This document shows positions 1-12,600 of a DNA stretch of 64,000 bases, piece by piece. This DNA is from Rhizomucor pusillus (lineage: Eukaryota > Mucoromycota > Mucoromycetes > Mucorales > Lichtheimiaceae). Position 1 is the stretch's first letter; the number at the start of each line of letters is the position of its first letter. The stretch spans positions 62,001-126,000 of the forward strand of contig FWWN02000613.1 of NCBI GenBank assembly GCA_900175165.2. The letters are read 5' to 3'. The notes below the pieces were generated by a model. It was not told the DNA's origin. It searched no databases and worked only from the letters and a program-made list of their open reading frames with translations. A program made the position numbers and the translations under genes.

Positions 1-548
1 GCATTCTCAAATGATAACTATAGTCACCGCATCAAATTGTACATTGTAAACCCCATCATTATAATATCTACATTAGCATCACGATCTATCTCCAGGAAGC
101 AAATAGTCTTTTAGTCCCTTCATATATGCCATTTGATTCAACATCCCATATGGTTCAGATTGACCTGTTACTCCACAAATAACAATCATTATCATATCTA
201 TTTCTGTAATAATCAACCGGGCTGACATTGGCCAGTCTTCAGGTTCCACTGCGTCTGTTGTTTTCAAGCTGGGGGCACATTGGCGGGTACTCTTCAAAGG
301 GAAGTATTCTGAGAAATCACCGCTATTTCCATAAGAAAGGATGTTTTGCTACGTGATTTAAACACAAAAAAGAAACATAATTTGATAGCTCAAATTGCAG
401 AAAATTTGTTTTGATTTCGCTGGGCTGACTCAAATTACAGTGGAGAGATCTGATGTAAAAACCAAATAACAATGTCAACATTGGCTATAAAAAAGCAAGG
501 CGTAATTGCTACAGTGCATGCGCAATGTAAGTAAATGTCTAACGGATA
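1..548. other. Intergenic, possible minus-strand coding remnant
   Basis: No gene that I can name. The minus strand at 79-297 is open for 72 codons and ends at a stop at 79. Its peptide contains stretches such as SARLIITEIDMIMIVICGV that look protein-like, so it may be the C-terminal exon of a gene, but no family is recognisable. The rest is AT-rich and lies beyond the AP-3 mu stop codon. Confidence 0.25.
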
Positions 549-2521
549 CTATGTACGAATATAAAATTTTCCAGCCTTTGTCAGACTGCGAACACCCTTG
601 ATATGCGCACACAGTTAGCGACTATCCAACCGAATTACTTCTCTGGTCGTTACCTTGTATGGTTTGTAGCCTTCGTGATACAATCGTAAGCTGTCGACCT
701 TAAGACCAGATATTGCATACATGCTGATTTGGAACTCTGCACTCAAAGTCAAGCCGATCTCCGGATCCGTCTCGCTGAAAGAAATGAAGTAGAATAAGTG
801 CCACGGATACTTTTTTGACAAATATTTGTATATACCTGCTTCGAAAAGTACCAGAGAGCATGGGGACTCGATCTCTCTGTTGAATCTTACCGATGTCCCA
901 TTTTATACACTAAATATTGCATCAGCTTCAGCGACAGATACGCTCGGATTTACTTTACATACCTTTGTCACAGGATCATACATGTACTGCCCGACATTGC
1001 AGGTGGCATTGATGCTGACAGTTGTTTTGAGCATCGGAATAGTGAGTCTAACACGCTCAATCGGCTTTCCATCTGTCGAACGCGGAGTGACGCTGATATC
1101 AAATTTACCGCCATTTTTGGATGGCAATATTTGAGGTTTAACGTGTAACGGCATTGCTTGATACTGCGACAAAGGCACACTGAGGTGTATATGCAATGAG
1201 TCAACTGCAAGCCCTATACAGATCTATTCAAATACTTGCCGATAAGACATGAGCTTAAATTGACCATCAGGAGGAACGAAGGAGAGAACCTTATCGTTTT
1301 CCCATTTACGATATCTATCAGGTCACTGTCACCTACAACCCGAATTCGTAGCTATATATCTTAGATGTACACCGACCTCACACACGGATGAAAACTGACA
1401 TCGTCTATGAGACGTGGATTGACAAAGCTTAAAGTCAAATCTGGCATGCCTGTATAAAATCAAATTCGTGAATATATATGCTAATAGGTCTACTACTACG
1501 TAATATTACCCGAGAGCCTGCAGTTTGCAACAATGTTTCCATGCGCTTCGCACGATATGATCGTTCCATTTCTGTTTAAACATCTCGTATTAGAATCCAT
1601 AGTAACTAATTCCTCCCTCGCCGATACTTGCTGTGCTATCGTAGCGTCGATTTCTTCAATAATATCGAAATAAATCTCGTTCTGGGTGTACTTGACGCCT
1701 GCTTTGCGCCAGGGTATACTTGAAAGATTCTGCGGGAGTTTAGGCGCTACTCTAACAATCCAAGTATACGTCTAAGTTTCTATTTTCAAAGAAAAAATCT
1801 ATCTAAACAACGTACCCTGCTGCTGCTCCCACTGTTGTCATAACTTTGTTCATAATAGTCGGTGGCGGTATGATATCTTTAAGTGTATTTGGTTCGGTTG
1901 TCAGTGGGTAACCATAATCCATCATTTCCTCCAGAAGCTAAAGAGTGATTGTCAGCAGTCGTTTTCAATTGGATCACAATGGAGTATGCTCTACCTGATA
2001 AACCGTTACAAAATTCTCTCTGATCGATGCTTCTGAGACGTCGCCCAAGTAATCCGTGCATATATCGATAATTCTGTGTATGAATTCAAATACAAGCATG
2101 GGATCCACTGCAGGTATAGTTGCTACTATCAGATTGCTATACAAAAAAATCGAAAATTTGAGCGTACTAACCTTCGCGATCTACAGGACAAAGCCATATC
2201 AAGTCGTTTCGTAAAACATGCAAGAGCCAATATTTCGGTGTTTCGAGCACTGGAGGCACATCCTCTCGAGTGTAATATGCTTCTTTGAGCTCGCTTCGGG
2301 ATCCAGTTTTATCTTGCAAGTTATCCGGTAACGAATTCATAAACTTGGTACTTTCGTCATTGAACACGTCCACGATCTGTCGCGAGATGATCCCTCGCCA
2401 ATGTTTCTCGATAATGATCTTTCTAAACTTATGCGTCAGCACCGCTACGCGGCAGTCGGATTCAGCAGGACATTAACGAAACTGACCCTTGAAGATTAAT
2501 GACAAACAAAGAGTTTATCAT
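549..2521 (-). CDS. APM3: AP-3 adaptor complex subunit mu
   Basis: Medium subunit of the AP-3 clathrin-associated adaptor, which sorts cargo from the trans-Golgi/endosome to the vacuole. The N-terminal longin-type half begins MINSLFVINLQGS at 2521, splices at GTTTCG into FRKIIIEKHWRGIIS, and continues with DVPPVLETPKYWLLHVLRN and an EFIHRIIDICTDYLGD exon. The C-terminal mu-homology domain shows PWRKAGVKYTQNEIYFD, then GGKFDISVTPRSTDGKPIE and QYMYDPVTK, and the end SGLKVDSLRLYHEGYKPYK. The last exon (549-596) encodes GVRSLTKAGKFYIRT and a stop, which is the canonical AP-3 mu C-terminus. At least seven exons with short introns are visible and I see no disruption. The start was chosen because it restores the conserved first dozen residues of AP-3 mu; an initiation inside exon 2 would lack them. 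Other mu subunits (AP-1, AP-2) are less likely given the GKFQVRT-like tail. Confidence 0.92.
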
Positions 2522-3122
2522 TTTATACAGGTGTAAAGGTGTCCGTCGCCAAACTGGTCGTACTTGGCATTTAAGGTACCGCCCGAACCTTTGATGTCTG
2601 AAACATAGGAAATCCCTCTCCAATACACGTAAAATACCATGAGACCTATGTACAGTCCCTTAAACGGAAGATGTTTTCTATCTAGCTCTAAAATTACGCT
2701 GCTGCATTGAAGATACGATTTACAAATGTATAGGCAACCTTTAGTGCGGCGCCTGTTTAAAGGTATTTTGTGCTAATGCACTGAACGGTATCCGTGGCAA
2801 CAAATCACTTCATTGGCTACTATGATCCAGAATCGCATCGTGAAGAGTGAATGCTATCGGTAAACTGCAGAATATAGTAGGATCCGGACCGAACCGCGTC
2901 TCGGCAGACAACCTCGGAACATTCCTTTTCCTGCAATCGTCCCTGCTGAGTTGCTTGAAAGACAGCATCCAATTGTTTGCTAAGCTCGACTAAGCAAGTT
3001 TCACGACCCCTCTCGACCCCTCTCGACCCCTCGCACATTAAATTTGCCTATAAAAATGCCATGAGCGATCTCTCGGCTTCTTCCCGCATCAGTTTCTTTC
3101 TATTTATCCAGAAAAGGCAAAA
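2522..3122. promoter_or_regulatory. Divergent intergenic region between APM3 and methyltransferase
   Basis: It separates two divergently transcribed genes and should carry both promoters. It includes three tandem copies of a 10-bp unit (TCTCGACCCC-like) at about 3003-3034. A minus-strand open stretch at 2820-3038 (72 codons) and further open minus-strand sequence at about 2530-2700 could be exons of an unrecognised gene, but no family motif supports this. Confidence 0.35.
3003..3034. repeat. Three 10-bp tandem units
   Basis: Three adjacent copies of a CTCGACCCCT-like decamer about 90 bp upstream of the methyltransferase ATG. Could be a regulatory repeat; no factor can be named. Confidence 0.6.
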
Positions 3123-4040
3123 ATGTCCTCAGAAAAGATTCCTCACGCTGTAGCTGCAAAAGGCTTCACTTTAGGTGCGGACAACTATGGTAAGTTGTAA
3201 CAATGCTAAGCATTATTCAACCCTTTAACACTGACATCAAACTCCTTTAAAGCGAAAGCACGTCCATCCTATCCGGCAGCAGCCGTTGAGTACATCCAAA
3301 CTATTGTTACTCCAGGCGCGAAAGTTCTCGATTTGGCCGCTGGTACCGGTATCATGACCAAACTCCTGGTCCAGGCTGGTTATTCTGTGACAGCCGTCGA
3401 GCCTGTGGCAAACATGCGAGCCAAGTTGAAGTTTGACCTACCAGACATACCAGCTCTGGAAGGCACCTCATGGAATATCCCTGTTGAGTCAGAATCTCAG
3501 GATGCAGTGATAGTTGCACAAGCATTCCATTGGTTTGACGACATTCAAAGTCTCAGGGAGATCCACCGTGTACTGAAGCCGGGAGGCAAGCTCTTACTCA
3601 TTTGGAACATGGAAAGTAGGCGCAGTGCCTGGGTAGGCAAACTTCGAGAGTAAGATCTACAAAATATCAGGACATTTAGAGTACACCAAATTCATTGTTC
3701 TTTTGATCTCAGTGTTTATGAAGGATACGATGAAGCAGCTCCTCAATATCGCAAGGGAAGATGGCGCCAAGTCTTTGAGACTGACGATGCAAAGGCTCTG
3801 TACAAACTGCCCTTGGAACAAGTACAGTTCACCAATGATTATCTAGCTTCAAGGGACGATGTAATCCGCCGCGTCTTTTCAAAGAGCTACATTGCAGTCA
3901 TATCCGACGATGAAAAAACTAAGCTCCGGGAGAAGTTTATCAACGAATGTTTGATCCCAGAGCATGGTTTCGAACCAAATGGAGATGGATATGTACTTTA
4001 TCCTCACGATACCGATCTTGTATGGGCACCAAAAATCTAG
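3123..4040 (+). CDS. Class I SAM-dependent methyltransferase
   Basis: Three exons (3123-3189, 3253-3649, 3713-4040) give 263 residues. The protein begins MSSEKIPHAVAAKGFTLGADNY and has the Rossmann-fold SAM-binding motif I VLDLAAGTGIMTKLL (about residues 65-80), acidic motif II VTAVEPVANM, and the later AQAFHWFD and EIHRVLKPGGKLLLIWNM strands. This matches the Methyltransf_11/25 type of small-molecule methyltransferase found widely in fungi and related to the yeast trans-aconitate methyltransferase group. Substrate cannot be told. Intron 1 starts GTAAGTTG and intron 2 GTAAGATC; both splices keep the frame. The gene is transcribed away from APM3, and the SWI3-type gene follows on the same strand about 220 bp later. 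Confidence 0.85.
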
Positions 4041-4260
4041 AGCATACCTTTATTAGTCATACAAAACATACAACAGAATAAATTATAATATATACGGCGA
4101 AATATTTGCGAGCTTTAACAAGTATTTCGAAAGGCGATCTATCTTTCTGGGAGCAATGTCTCATCGTTGGGAGTCAGTGGCACAGAGAATCCTTCGGAAT
4201 TTCAAAAGTACCTCCTTCGTGAATTTGAGTCCACACACTTCTTCACGCGAAGATCAAACG

Positions 4261-6047
4261 ATGGAACAACAACAGCCAACCAACGCTCCTCAGGAGCAGC
4301 AAGTAGACACGCCAATGAAAGATACTACCAAAGAAGAAACTCCAGCTGAAGAATCACAAAGTGCATCGCAGACATCAGCCGCCCCGGCAGGCGAACAATC
4401 GACAACCACCACAACTCCCTTGACAGCTGAGCAACAGCGATCTCTTCTCGAAAAGCAAGCACGCCAATATTTCCAAGAACAGACCAAGCCTGTGAAAATA
4501 CCAGAATATGCATCGTGGTTTAGCATGGATAAGATCCACGATATTGAACGCGTATCCTTACCCGAATTTTTCAACGGTCGCAACAAGTCAAAGACACCGA
4601 ATATTTATCAGGACTATCGCGACTTTATGATCAACACTTATCGACTTAACCCTAAAGAATACTTGGCTGTGACAGCATGTCGAAGAAATTTGGCCGGAGA
4701 TGTATGCGCGATCATGCGAGTACATGCTTTTCTTGAGCAGTGGGGCCTGATCAACAGCGAGGTACGGATTAAAACAAACAGTGCTAAGCTTGCAGAGCCA
4801 TTGATTCCTTTTTTCAGTGCGATCCATCTACGCTGCCTTCTGCTGTAGGACCACCTTTTACCGGCCACTTCCGAATCACCGCTGACACTCCACGTGGCCT
4901 GCAACCCTTCCGTCCAAGTATCAAGGCACAGCCAGTCGATAAAAAATCTGAAAAGAACGAGCTTGGCATGAACTTGCAGCTACGTCAACAGCTGTTCGAA
5001 AGCGCTCAGCAGCGGCTCGATGCGGCTAGCCGACCATATTACTGTACGACCTGCGGCGTCGACTGCACGCGGCAACGGTATCACAGCTTAAAGACTAGAA
5101 GCATGGATCTTTGTGCCTTGTGCTACAAGGAAGGTCGATTCCCGACAACAATGGTCAGCAGTGACTTTATCAAAATCGAACCGGGCAACTTTAAACAAAA
5201 GCCAGAAGAATGGACAGACGAAGAGACACTATTGCTGCTCGAAGCAATTGAAATGTTTGATGACGACTGGAACGCCATCGCTGAGCATGTTGGCACACGC
5301 ACAAGGGAACAGTGCATTATGCATTTCCTCCAGTTACCAATTGAAGAACCATATAAGCAATCACAGGCCAGCTCACGCACTCTGGAGCACAAACGCACTC
5401 CATTCTCAAAAGCCGACAACCCCGTCATGTCCATTTTGGCATACTTGGCATCATCGGTAGATCCCAAAACGATAGCAAAGGCAGCCGAGTCAGCTATAGA
5501 ATATCAAGAGCATGGCAAGCGAAAACAGCCAGAAGATATGGATGTGGACGACGAAGCAGGCGACAAGAGCAAGAAACCACGCACGAGCATCGACAAGGCT
5601 GCATCCATAGCACTGGGATCAGCCGCAGCAAAAGCAAAATCGCTAGCCACCATTGAAGAGCGAGAAATCCGGCGATTGGTTTACTCAGTTATCGATTTCC
5701 AAAGCAAAAAGCTAGATCTCAAGATGAAGCACTTTGAAGACCTGGAAGCAGTGCTGGAAAATAGCCTAGAACAGTTAGAACAGCTACGGCAGGTAGTCTT
5801 CGTGCAACGATACGCTGTAAAGAAAGCAGACAAGTTGCTGCAAGAGGCGATAGATGAAAAGGGAAGCAGTATACCCGCTGCGGTTGAGAATGGATTGAAT
5901 CCTACCCAGCTGCAACAAATTCTGAACGAGCATTTGGTTACAGAAAACTATCGATTCGTTGACCCAGCTTCCCAGACAGAGGATAAGCTGAAATTACCAT
6001 TGCCCTCTCTGGAAGGCGAAAATCAACCTGCTATCCTGACCTTGTAA
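4261..6047 (+). CDS. RSC8: SWIRM-ZZ-SANT subunit of SWI/SNF or RSC (SWI3/RSC8/SMARCC type)
   Basis: Scaffold subunit of SWI/SNF-class chromatin remodellers. Two exons (4261-4761, 4818-6047) give about 576 residues. After a low-complexity Q/T/E-rich N-terminus comes a SWIRM domain (about 78-170: [19 protein letters not shown] through [13 protein letters not shown]). Next is a ZZ-type zinc motif with paired cysteines (CTTCGVDC, then [12 protein letters not shown]), a SANT/Myb domain ([33 protein letters not shown]), and a basic/helical SWIRM-associated C-terminus. The intron splice joins LINSE to [13 protein letters not shown] in frame. An in-frame ATG at 4156 could add 35 residues ([10 protein letters not shown]...). 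I prefer 4261 because the extension is not family-like, but this is not settled. The size fits the short Rsc8/Ssr2 forms better than the longer Swi3. The symbol denotes that family rather than strict orthology. Confidence 0.92.
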
Positions 6048-6342
6048 ACAACATTTTCAGTCAATAATAATAAAAAAGGTTAAAGTAGTTATGGAAAAAT
6101 GTTATTACTGTGGTTTATTCTGATCGGCGACGTTATATACAGCATTGCAATCTTGTTATAAGCAGAAGGAGGCGGTAGTTTGAAATATACAAGAACAAGT
6201 AGGAAAAAAGAAAAGAAAAAAGTCTATAAATAATACAAGAGGGAAGGAAAAATACAAAAAGGTCTATGATGTTGCAAGATGAACGTTGAAAATGATGAAT
6301 AAAAAAGCAGTGTCAGATATGAAGGCTTGGTAAGCAATGCTG
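6048..6342. other. Intergenic between convergent genes
   Basis: It holds the 3' ends of the plus-strand SWI3-type gene and the minus-strand WWE-like gene. AT-rich, with AATAATAAAAAAGG-like polyadenylation-type sequence just after the stop at 6047. No other gene seen. Confidence 0.5.
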
Positions 6343-6549
6343 TCACGATCCAGTTCTTGCAATTACAATACGCGTCGAATACTGCTGAGCATACAAAGCT
6401 GGGCCGTTTACATAGACCATTCCGCGAAGGGATGCGACGTAGACGTTGGCCGCTGAACCAGTTCGCCACAAGTTTTCGATGCATGCGTTGGCTTGGGGAT
6501 CAAAAGGGACCCACATGGTACCTGCTTGATAGACCCACTGGACTGGCAT
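6343..6549 (-). CDS. Small WWE-domain-like protein (68 aa)
   Basis: Single-exon ORF from ATG at 6549 to TGA at 6343. Almost the whole product looks like one WWE fold. It has an aromatic opening (MPVQWVYQAGTMWVPF), the internal acidic/aromatic position ACIENLW, alternating hydrophobic strands (VYVASLRGMVYVNG), and the characteristic end with a glutamine followed by ..TRIVIAR. WWE domains bind ADP-ribose or its polymers and usually sit in PARP or ubiquitin-ligase proteins. A stand-alone domain would be an adaptor or reader, which is inference. A TATA box lies about 100 bp upstream. Spurious translation is possible at this length, but the motif spacing and the promoter support a real gene. Confidence 0.6.
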   Translation of the reverse strand: MPVQWVYQAGTMWVPFDPQANACIENLWRTGSAANVYVASLRGMVYVNGPALYAQQYSTRIVIARTGS

Positions 6550-6650
6550 GATAGTGATAGTGCTGGTGCTGATTGATTTAAGTATTCACAAAGTTGTAGA
6601 GAATGTAGGAGGAGGAAGATGTATGAGCAAACAAGACTCATTCGCGACTC

Positions 6651-6657
6651 CTTTTAT
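6651..6657 (-). promoter_or_regulatory. TATA box of the WWE-like gene
   Basis: On the minus strand the sequence reads TATTATAAAAGG, with a consensus TATAAAA about 105 bp upstream of the ATG at 6549. A pyrimidine-rich stretch (CTTCCTCCTCCTACATTCTC) lies between them, as expected of a short fungal 5' UTR. Confidence 0.5.
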
Positions 6658-6659
6658 AA

Positions 6660-7755
6660 TATCAGCCTTGCTAAGCGAGTGCCTTTAATTTTTTTACGCA
6701 GCAGTGTTAGGAAAAAAAAGCTTGCTGGCACGCCAGCTGTGTGCCACGCACAGATCAAAATCTGCACGCGAGAAATCGTCATGTGCTCACTAACTTGCTA
6801 GGAATCTGCGGGGTACCTAGCAGGTAATTGCTATATTTAAACGTTATGATCTCTTGCCAATAGATTTGAAGGATAACAGAAAGAAGATAGATAAAGAGCA
6901 GATGAGGTCATGCCATGCTGCGCGTGGAAGACAGCTGTGCAACCAAGATTCAAGTTGGCACAAATTATCGTCATCCATCGCCATGGAAACCGGACAGAAA
7001 ATTCCAGCAACTGCAAGGGCTGAGTAGCCCGCCGCCGACAGCGAAAGCGCGTAAAAAAGTTTAAGATTGTGGAGATTAGGGGAAGTATGCACATTTGCCC
7101 TACAAATAGCTCCAACAAATACACATTATCAATAGACACATATACGTGCAAGTGATCCATTTGTCCAGAACTCGAGCTATCACTTTTACTGCTTCAAAGC
7201 AGCCTCCTACCGCAGCACTTGTCAGTCCAAAGTGTAGGAACGATATCTATTGGCCATTCAAAAAAAANNNNNNNNNNNNNNNNNNNNNNNNNNNNNNNNN
7301 NNNNNNNNNNNNNNNNNAAACTTTGTGCTTGAAGCATTACATTCCATCACTTTTTCGCAATGCCAGTTCGTCGGGCCTTGAGGAGTGGCGCGCCACAATG
7401 GCTTTGCAGGTCATGCGCGCCACGATCGACCTATTCCGATACGGTCGGTCAAGATATCGTTCATCACGGATAAAGAATAACAATTGTTACCACAACTCAA
7501 GGTAGGCACCCTCTTGCTTAACGTTTGAACCTACGATTTTTCGCTGAGTAGGTTTCGCTGAGATATTGACCTCGGAAGTCGTATCAGCTACATCTTGAAG
7601 AATTAAAGTTTACTTTAGTGCAGCAGATAGTCGTGAACAATATCCATTAATAAAACACGCTACTGCGGCGCCGCTCCTGGAAGCTTCCAGATTCTGTTCT
7701 CGACAAAGAATGCCTAAATTCGGTTCTCTTTCATAGCTGCTCATAGTTTATGGAT
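6660..7755. other. Gene-poor intergenic region with assembly gap
   Basis: No gene recognised on either strand. Open stretches at 6837-7160 (minus) and 7321-7505 (plus) lack family-like sequence. The stretch contains the 50-N gap at 7268-7317. Confidence 0.5.
7268..7317. other. Assembly gap (50 N)
   Basis: A run of exactly 50 N follows an A-rich stretch. The round number suggests a placeholder rather than a measured length. Confidence 0.99.
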
Positions 7756-7941
7756 TTAACTACCAAGACCAGTAAATCGGCTAACCTCGGTCCAAAAATG
7801 GCAATTTGCCGGATGCACATGGTTCATCACAAAGTGATCCAAAGATACCACAAACAATTGACCTCCTGGTTTCTGGAATGATGGCTCTTGGATATTACCG
7901 AAAATATCTGTGTTTTTGATGGATCTAATATCCTTCTCCAT
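7756..7941 (-). pseudogene. Possible coding fragment, unidentified
   Basis: A 61-codon minus-strand ORF includes SFQKPGGQLFVVSLDHFVMN and PANCHFWTEVSRFTGLGS. The amino-acid composition looks like real protein. Upstream on the same strand, in another frame (about 7970-8060), is a second protein-like piece (LFFIVSPDFYAENSRKKARN) ending in a stop. They may be parts of one decayed gene. I do not recognise the family. Confidence 0.25.
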
Positions 7942-8059
7942 TTTCTTCTCTAGCAGTCGAATGCACGATACATTGTTTCATTCCTTGCCTTCTTACGGCT
8001 GTTCTCTGCGTAGAAATCTGGCGATACAATAAAGAAAAGTTGTGCGGCCATTGCTGGTA

Positions 8060-9613
8060 TTGGTCCATATCTTTGTGTGTTTTAATCGCATTTCGCTAAA
8101 ATGCAATTGGTACATTGCAATTGGTACATTGCCGTCACAAGACACAGATGTTCAGTCGCGTAGTCGTAAACAGCGCTTCCTTTGCTGCTTTGCTTAACTC
8201 TTTCAGTTTATCGTTATGACTTACTACAGTAGTGCGCGCCACAGTCATGAGTCGAAAAAATTGTATAGCCAACATGCCGAATATGCTGTTCATTGAAAGC
8301 CTCGTAAGGATATGATGCGGTTTAATGAGATAATGCGTGTAAACTCTATTGGTATACACAGCAGATGCATAAAGGAAAATAGTCTTCTGTAAATAGTGGG
8401 ATAAAAATCTCTCTCCTTCCTCTTTACACCGAAAACATGCCAGTGCTCGGATTCACCGGAAATATTCCCAGATACTTGGAACATATGCATGTCGATTGAG
8501 CATTTAGAGTCACAGATACTTGGATATTATTGCACGAACCGCACAAATATACCTCTAGCTATTATACGGAATATATTCCACAAATCTTTTACTGGAAACA
8601 ATTCTCCTTTAACAAATATCTTCAAGTTGTAGTATATCTTTGGAGCGACGCTACTTATCGTTACTGTTTTCTTCCAGCTGTTGTTATTGCTGTTTCATGG
8701 AGAGAGGATAGGTGCCAAACTCCATCTAACAATAAGTGTTAACAAGTCAAGAGCTGTATTCGACAAGGATAACTTGTTGTTGCAGGAGAGTTGTATTGAT
8801 TCTCAGATCTACCTCGCTTAAGCAACGGGCGAAGGGAGTGGCAACTGCTGTATGTCTTACTTTCATTGCAGACTGTATATTTTTGTTTGCTCAGGCCACC
8901 TAACCCCAAGTTCGATATCAAACTTTTCTGAATCTGCCTATACTTATCGGTCTTAACTGAGCATATGTGCATTTAGTACATGCGGTATACATACATTGTT
9001 ATCTTATTGCTACAAATATAACCAAAATGCTTATTTCTCTTTTACATTAATTTTGATTACTATCGTTTATACACAACCTTCATACACCATCGTTTTCATG
9101 CATCAAAATCCAACAAGAGCAGATTATCGACTACGTCAACTATATTAGTCTTGCATAGATAATTGCTAGAGATAACGTTACAGTCTCGCATTACTCAGAG
9201 ATGTTGACTGTCTGAAATGGTGAACATTGATGACGGGATGGTTAGACAGTGAATAATGACTTGCGGTTGCAATATTGTAGATAAAAGGGTTTTGCAGTTT
9301 TGTCAATGCATCCAACGTAGTTCCTTCCAATGCTATTGTACATATCCATATGTTTGCCATAAATCGAAAAGTTCCATGTATGCATTTCTTGCCAAAATTC
9401 AATTTTCAGGGTTGTTTGCGCTTAAGCTTGAATTCTCAACATTGGGCCAGTACCTGGTTTGCAAACTGGATGTATACTGGCGTATACGAAAGATTGTCAT
9501 CCGTTAAATTTTTTCTTTCTTCAACCAAGCGCTGCGTGAACGTCGACATAAATTTTTCTGTTTTGTTTCATACGTAAGCAGTTTCTTTTTCACTCCCTAC
9601 TCTTTCTAGATCT
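8060..9613. other. Gene-poor AT-rich region
   Basis: No gene recognised. A short direct duplication of a 14-bp unit (TGCAATTGGTACAT) occurs at about 8103-8131. Open stretches here are short and carry no family signal. The region leads into the Fanzor-like gene and may include its promoter or the end of its transposon. Confidence 0.5.
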
Positions 9614-12600
9614 ATGAAGAAGAAGAGGCATCAAACAGCGCAAGCACCCAGTACGAACGTTATCCCTCTTCCGAAACTACGCGATTCCGCAGAGACCCTA
9701 CGTAACAAAAGAGAGGTCGAAAAGCCAATCGAAATAAGCAAAGAAGAAATCATCAATAATCTCGAAGAGGTGCTCTACAAGATAATACGTGGCTCTATTC
9801 GAAAGATCAAATCTGAAAAGGAGGAGCCCGAAGACAAAAAGAAAAAACGCAAAGCTATAAGCAAGATCGCGAAGAAGGTGATTGAAAAGAGGAACAAGTT
9901 TCTTGTGTTGAAGCAAGTCCCTGCAGGCACTTGGGAGGAAACCGACAAACTCAGTGGCACACCTTATGGCACATCAAGGAATAAGCTGGCTAACGAATCA
10001 CCCGGCCCGCTTCAACAGCGGAGAACCTATGTAGCTTCGAACTTTGACAGTATCAGCGAGCAAGTGCAAATTTCCTGGGAAAGCATCGACAATGTAGAAA
10101 ATGATGATAATGTCGGCGATTTGCGTGATAGCGAAGATAATGTCATTGACTATCGCACTGCAAATGTGCTTTTGAAGGAAATACTACGACCTGACTTACC
10201 AGAGGACCACGTTGAGATGTTCAAAGAAACACTAAAGTCAATTCAAGAGTTGATATCGGATGACATTGCAAACCTTGCAACAAAAGGCGGCAGTCAATTC
10301 GATATGACGGAAATCCTCCCGCGAAACGCTATTCGAAACACGTCAATGCTTTTTCGGAATAAGTTCGTCACTTTAAATACGCAAATCGTTACTGACGCAG
10401 ATACGGCCCTATTTGAGCAGCAGCATATCGAAAAATTACACAGTATATACCTTGGAAATATGGCCACAACTGTGCAGCAAAGAGCTCTTGGCAGTATTAA
10501 CGCCGATTTTTTTGTCGAAAGCTTTTACTATTTACTACCTGCACCGGCTGGAATGTCTCAAACAATTAACCAGGCCATTCAACAGTACTGCAAAAATTGG
10601 AAAACATGTGGGCGGACAACAAGTTGCTTTCAAGGTCGGCCGAATACGTGGTTCGCATCCTATTGAGGTTACACTTGGCTCCAAAAAGAGAAGCGCATTA
10701 CAAAGACTTGGTTTCCAGAAAAGCGAAAGAGAAAAAAGAGTCCAAAGACTCTGTCAAAACTTCAGCCATTCGTAATTTGCAGCGGAACAAGCTTTACGAA
10801 GAGAGCAAGTACCTGCGCAAAACAGAAAGCCGTATCATGCAAGCCGGAGATGAACACCAAGAGGCTAAGCGGCGTTATAAATGTCAGCAGCGAATACATG
10901 CTATAAACGAAGCCTGGCAAAAGAGATTGGATAGAAAGCCTCAGGACACCGTAAGCTGAGGAGTGTGGTTATTTGCAAAATGATGTATTAACGGATTCGT
11001 TCGATACTTTTGTTCAGATCGTGCAGTTTGCAGCCGGGGACTCTGCCAGTACTGTACCAAACGAATATACTGTCGATGAGGTGAGCGCTCACTCTGATAT
11101 TAAACCTTTATAGGAATGCTAAGTAGATTATGGATAGGATGAACTAGTATCAGAACTATTGAAAAATGGTCTAGAAGAGGAAGAAATCATTGAAATTTTG
11201 GAGCAGCATGAAGAAGATTCGAATGAAGAAGAGCACACGGAAGAAGTCATTTCTGACCAATCGGGAACCGAGTAGAAAGCGATTGAACCGCTTGAAGGGC
11301 ATTTGCAAAACCCTCCTTTTTTCAACCACTTTGGCCAACGAAATAACAGAGCAAGATGTGACCAGCGCTTGCTACGACGATCTGGAGCTTTCATCCAAAG
11401 AAACTCAAATAATAGCGTTCATCGCCAAACTGCTCAGACCCTTCCTTCAAGCTTCAAACGGGAAGAAAAACCGGTCGATTGCAGATACTCTACCATTTGT
11501 CGTGTTTGCAAATACACTGTTAATAACCTGTGGATACCCGGAATTTACGGCACAAATTTCGCGAACGATATCACCGGCAAAAATCCAATCTTTAACGCTC
11601 GACGCTGCAGCTATGTACGAGATGTTCGCTTCCAACAATGGATGCTTCGATATCTATACCTCCAAGGATGAGAAAATAACGAACATCAGAAAAGCGCGTG
11701 AAAACAAGGAGGTGATGATCGGATCTTTCTTGGATATTGACAAAATCAAGCAAATCTATGAAGAATCAGATCTCCAGTTCCAGAATCGTGCGATTCTGAC
11801 ATCCTTTGGCGTCGTACGACTCTTAGGTAGAAAGAAACATGCAAATCAGATTCCGACCTCGGTTGATAGAACAGCAGGGCAGCAAGAAACTAAGGATGAT
11901 ATATTCAGCATCGACCTGGAAGTCCTAAATGAAGAGATTTTATCAAAAGAAGCCGTATACAAAATGCAGCAAAAGGAACGCAAAGAAGCCATAGCAGTAT
12001 GCGAACATGCAACGGTGGACATGCAGCAAAACGATATTCGAAAATTCCAGGAACTAAAGGAACTACGATTAAAACGTGCCTGGGCAATCACAGCCGCAGA
12101 AGAGACGGCGCTGGAATTAAAAGACATGCGCACGATCCGGTATCTGATCCAAAAGCAAAAAAGGAGACAAGACCACAACAAAAAGCTGGTGATCAGACCA
12201 AGAAAAAGATGGTGCTTACTTTGCGAAACTTCGCTTGTGAGAGTTTCCCAGCCAATATAACAATATCTACTCTGGAAAAAGAAGCTTACGAGGCAGGAAA
12301 GCCTATAGCGTATAGCGGCACGGACTATGGCTTGCAAACGATGTCTACGACAGTCCCTATGACAGCTGATAGAATGAATTATCATTTGTCACTCTACAAC
12401 ACATTTGACATGCTTAGCATTGCGGACGATGAAATCCCCATCGATACGCGTACTGACGATACTGGCACGTACGTGGAAATACCAAAATCCATCTGTATTA
12501 CAGCACCGCAACTGAACGAGAAGTCACTGAGCAACCAACATTCACGTTTACGTAATAGAAGAAAAGCAAGAAACACGGCTGTCCAAAATGCAGAAAAACA

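Noticed and set aside
11846..12385. 179-codon minus-strand ORF
   Set aside because: Antisense shadow of the lysine-rich Fanzor-like exon; no domain and no splice or promoter support.
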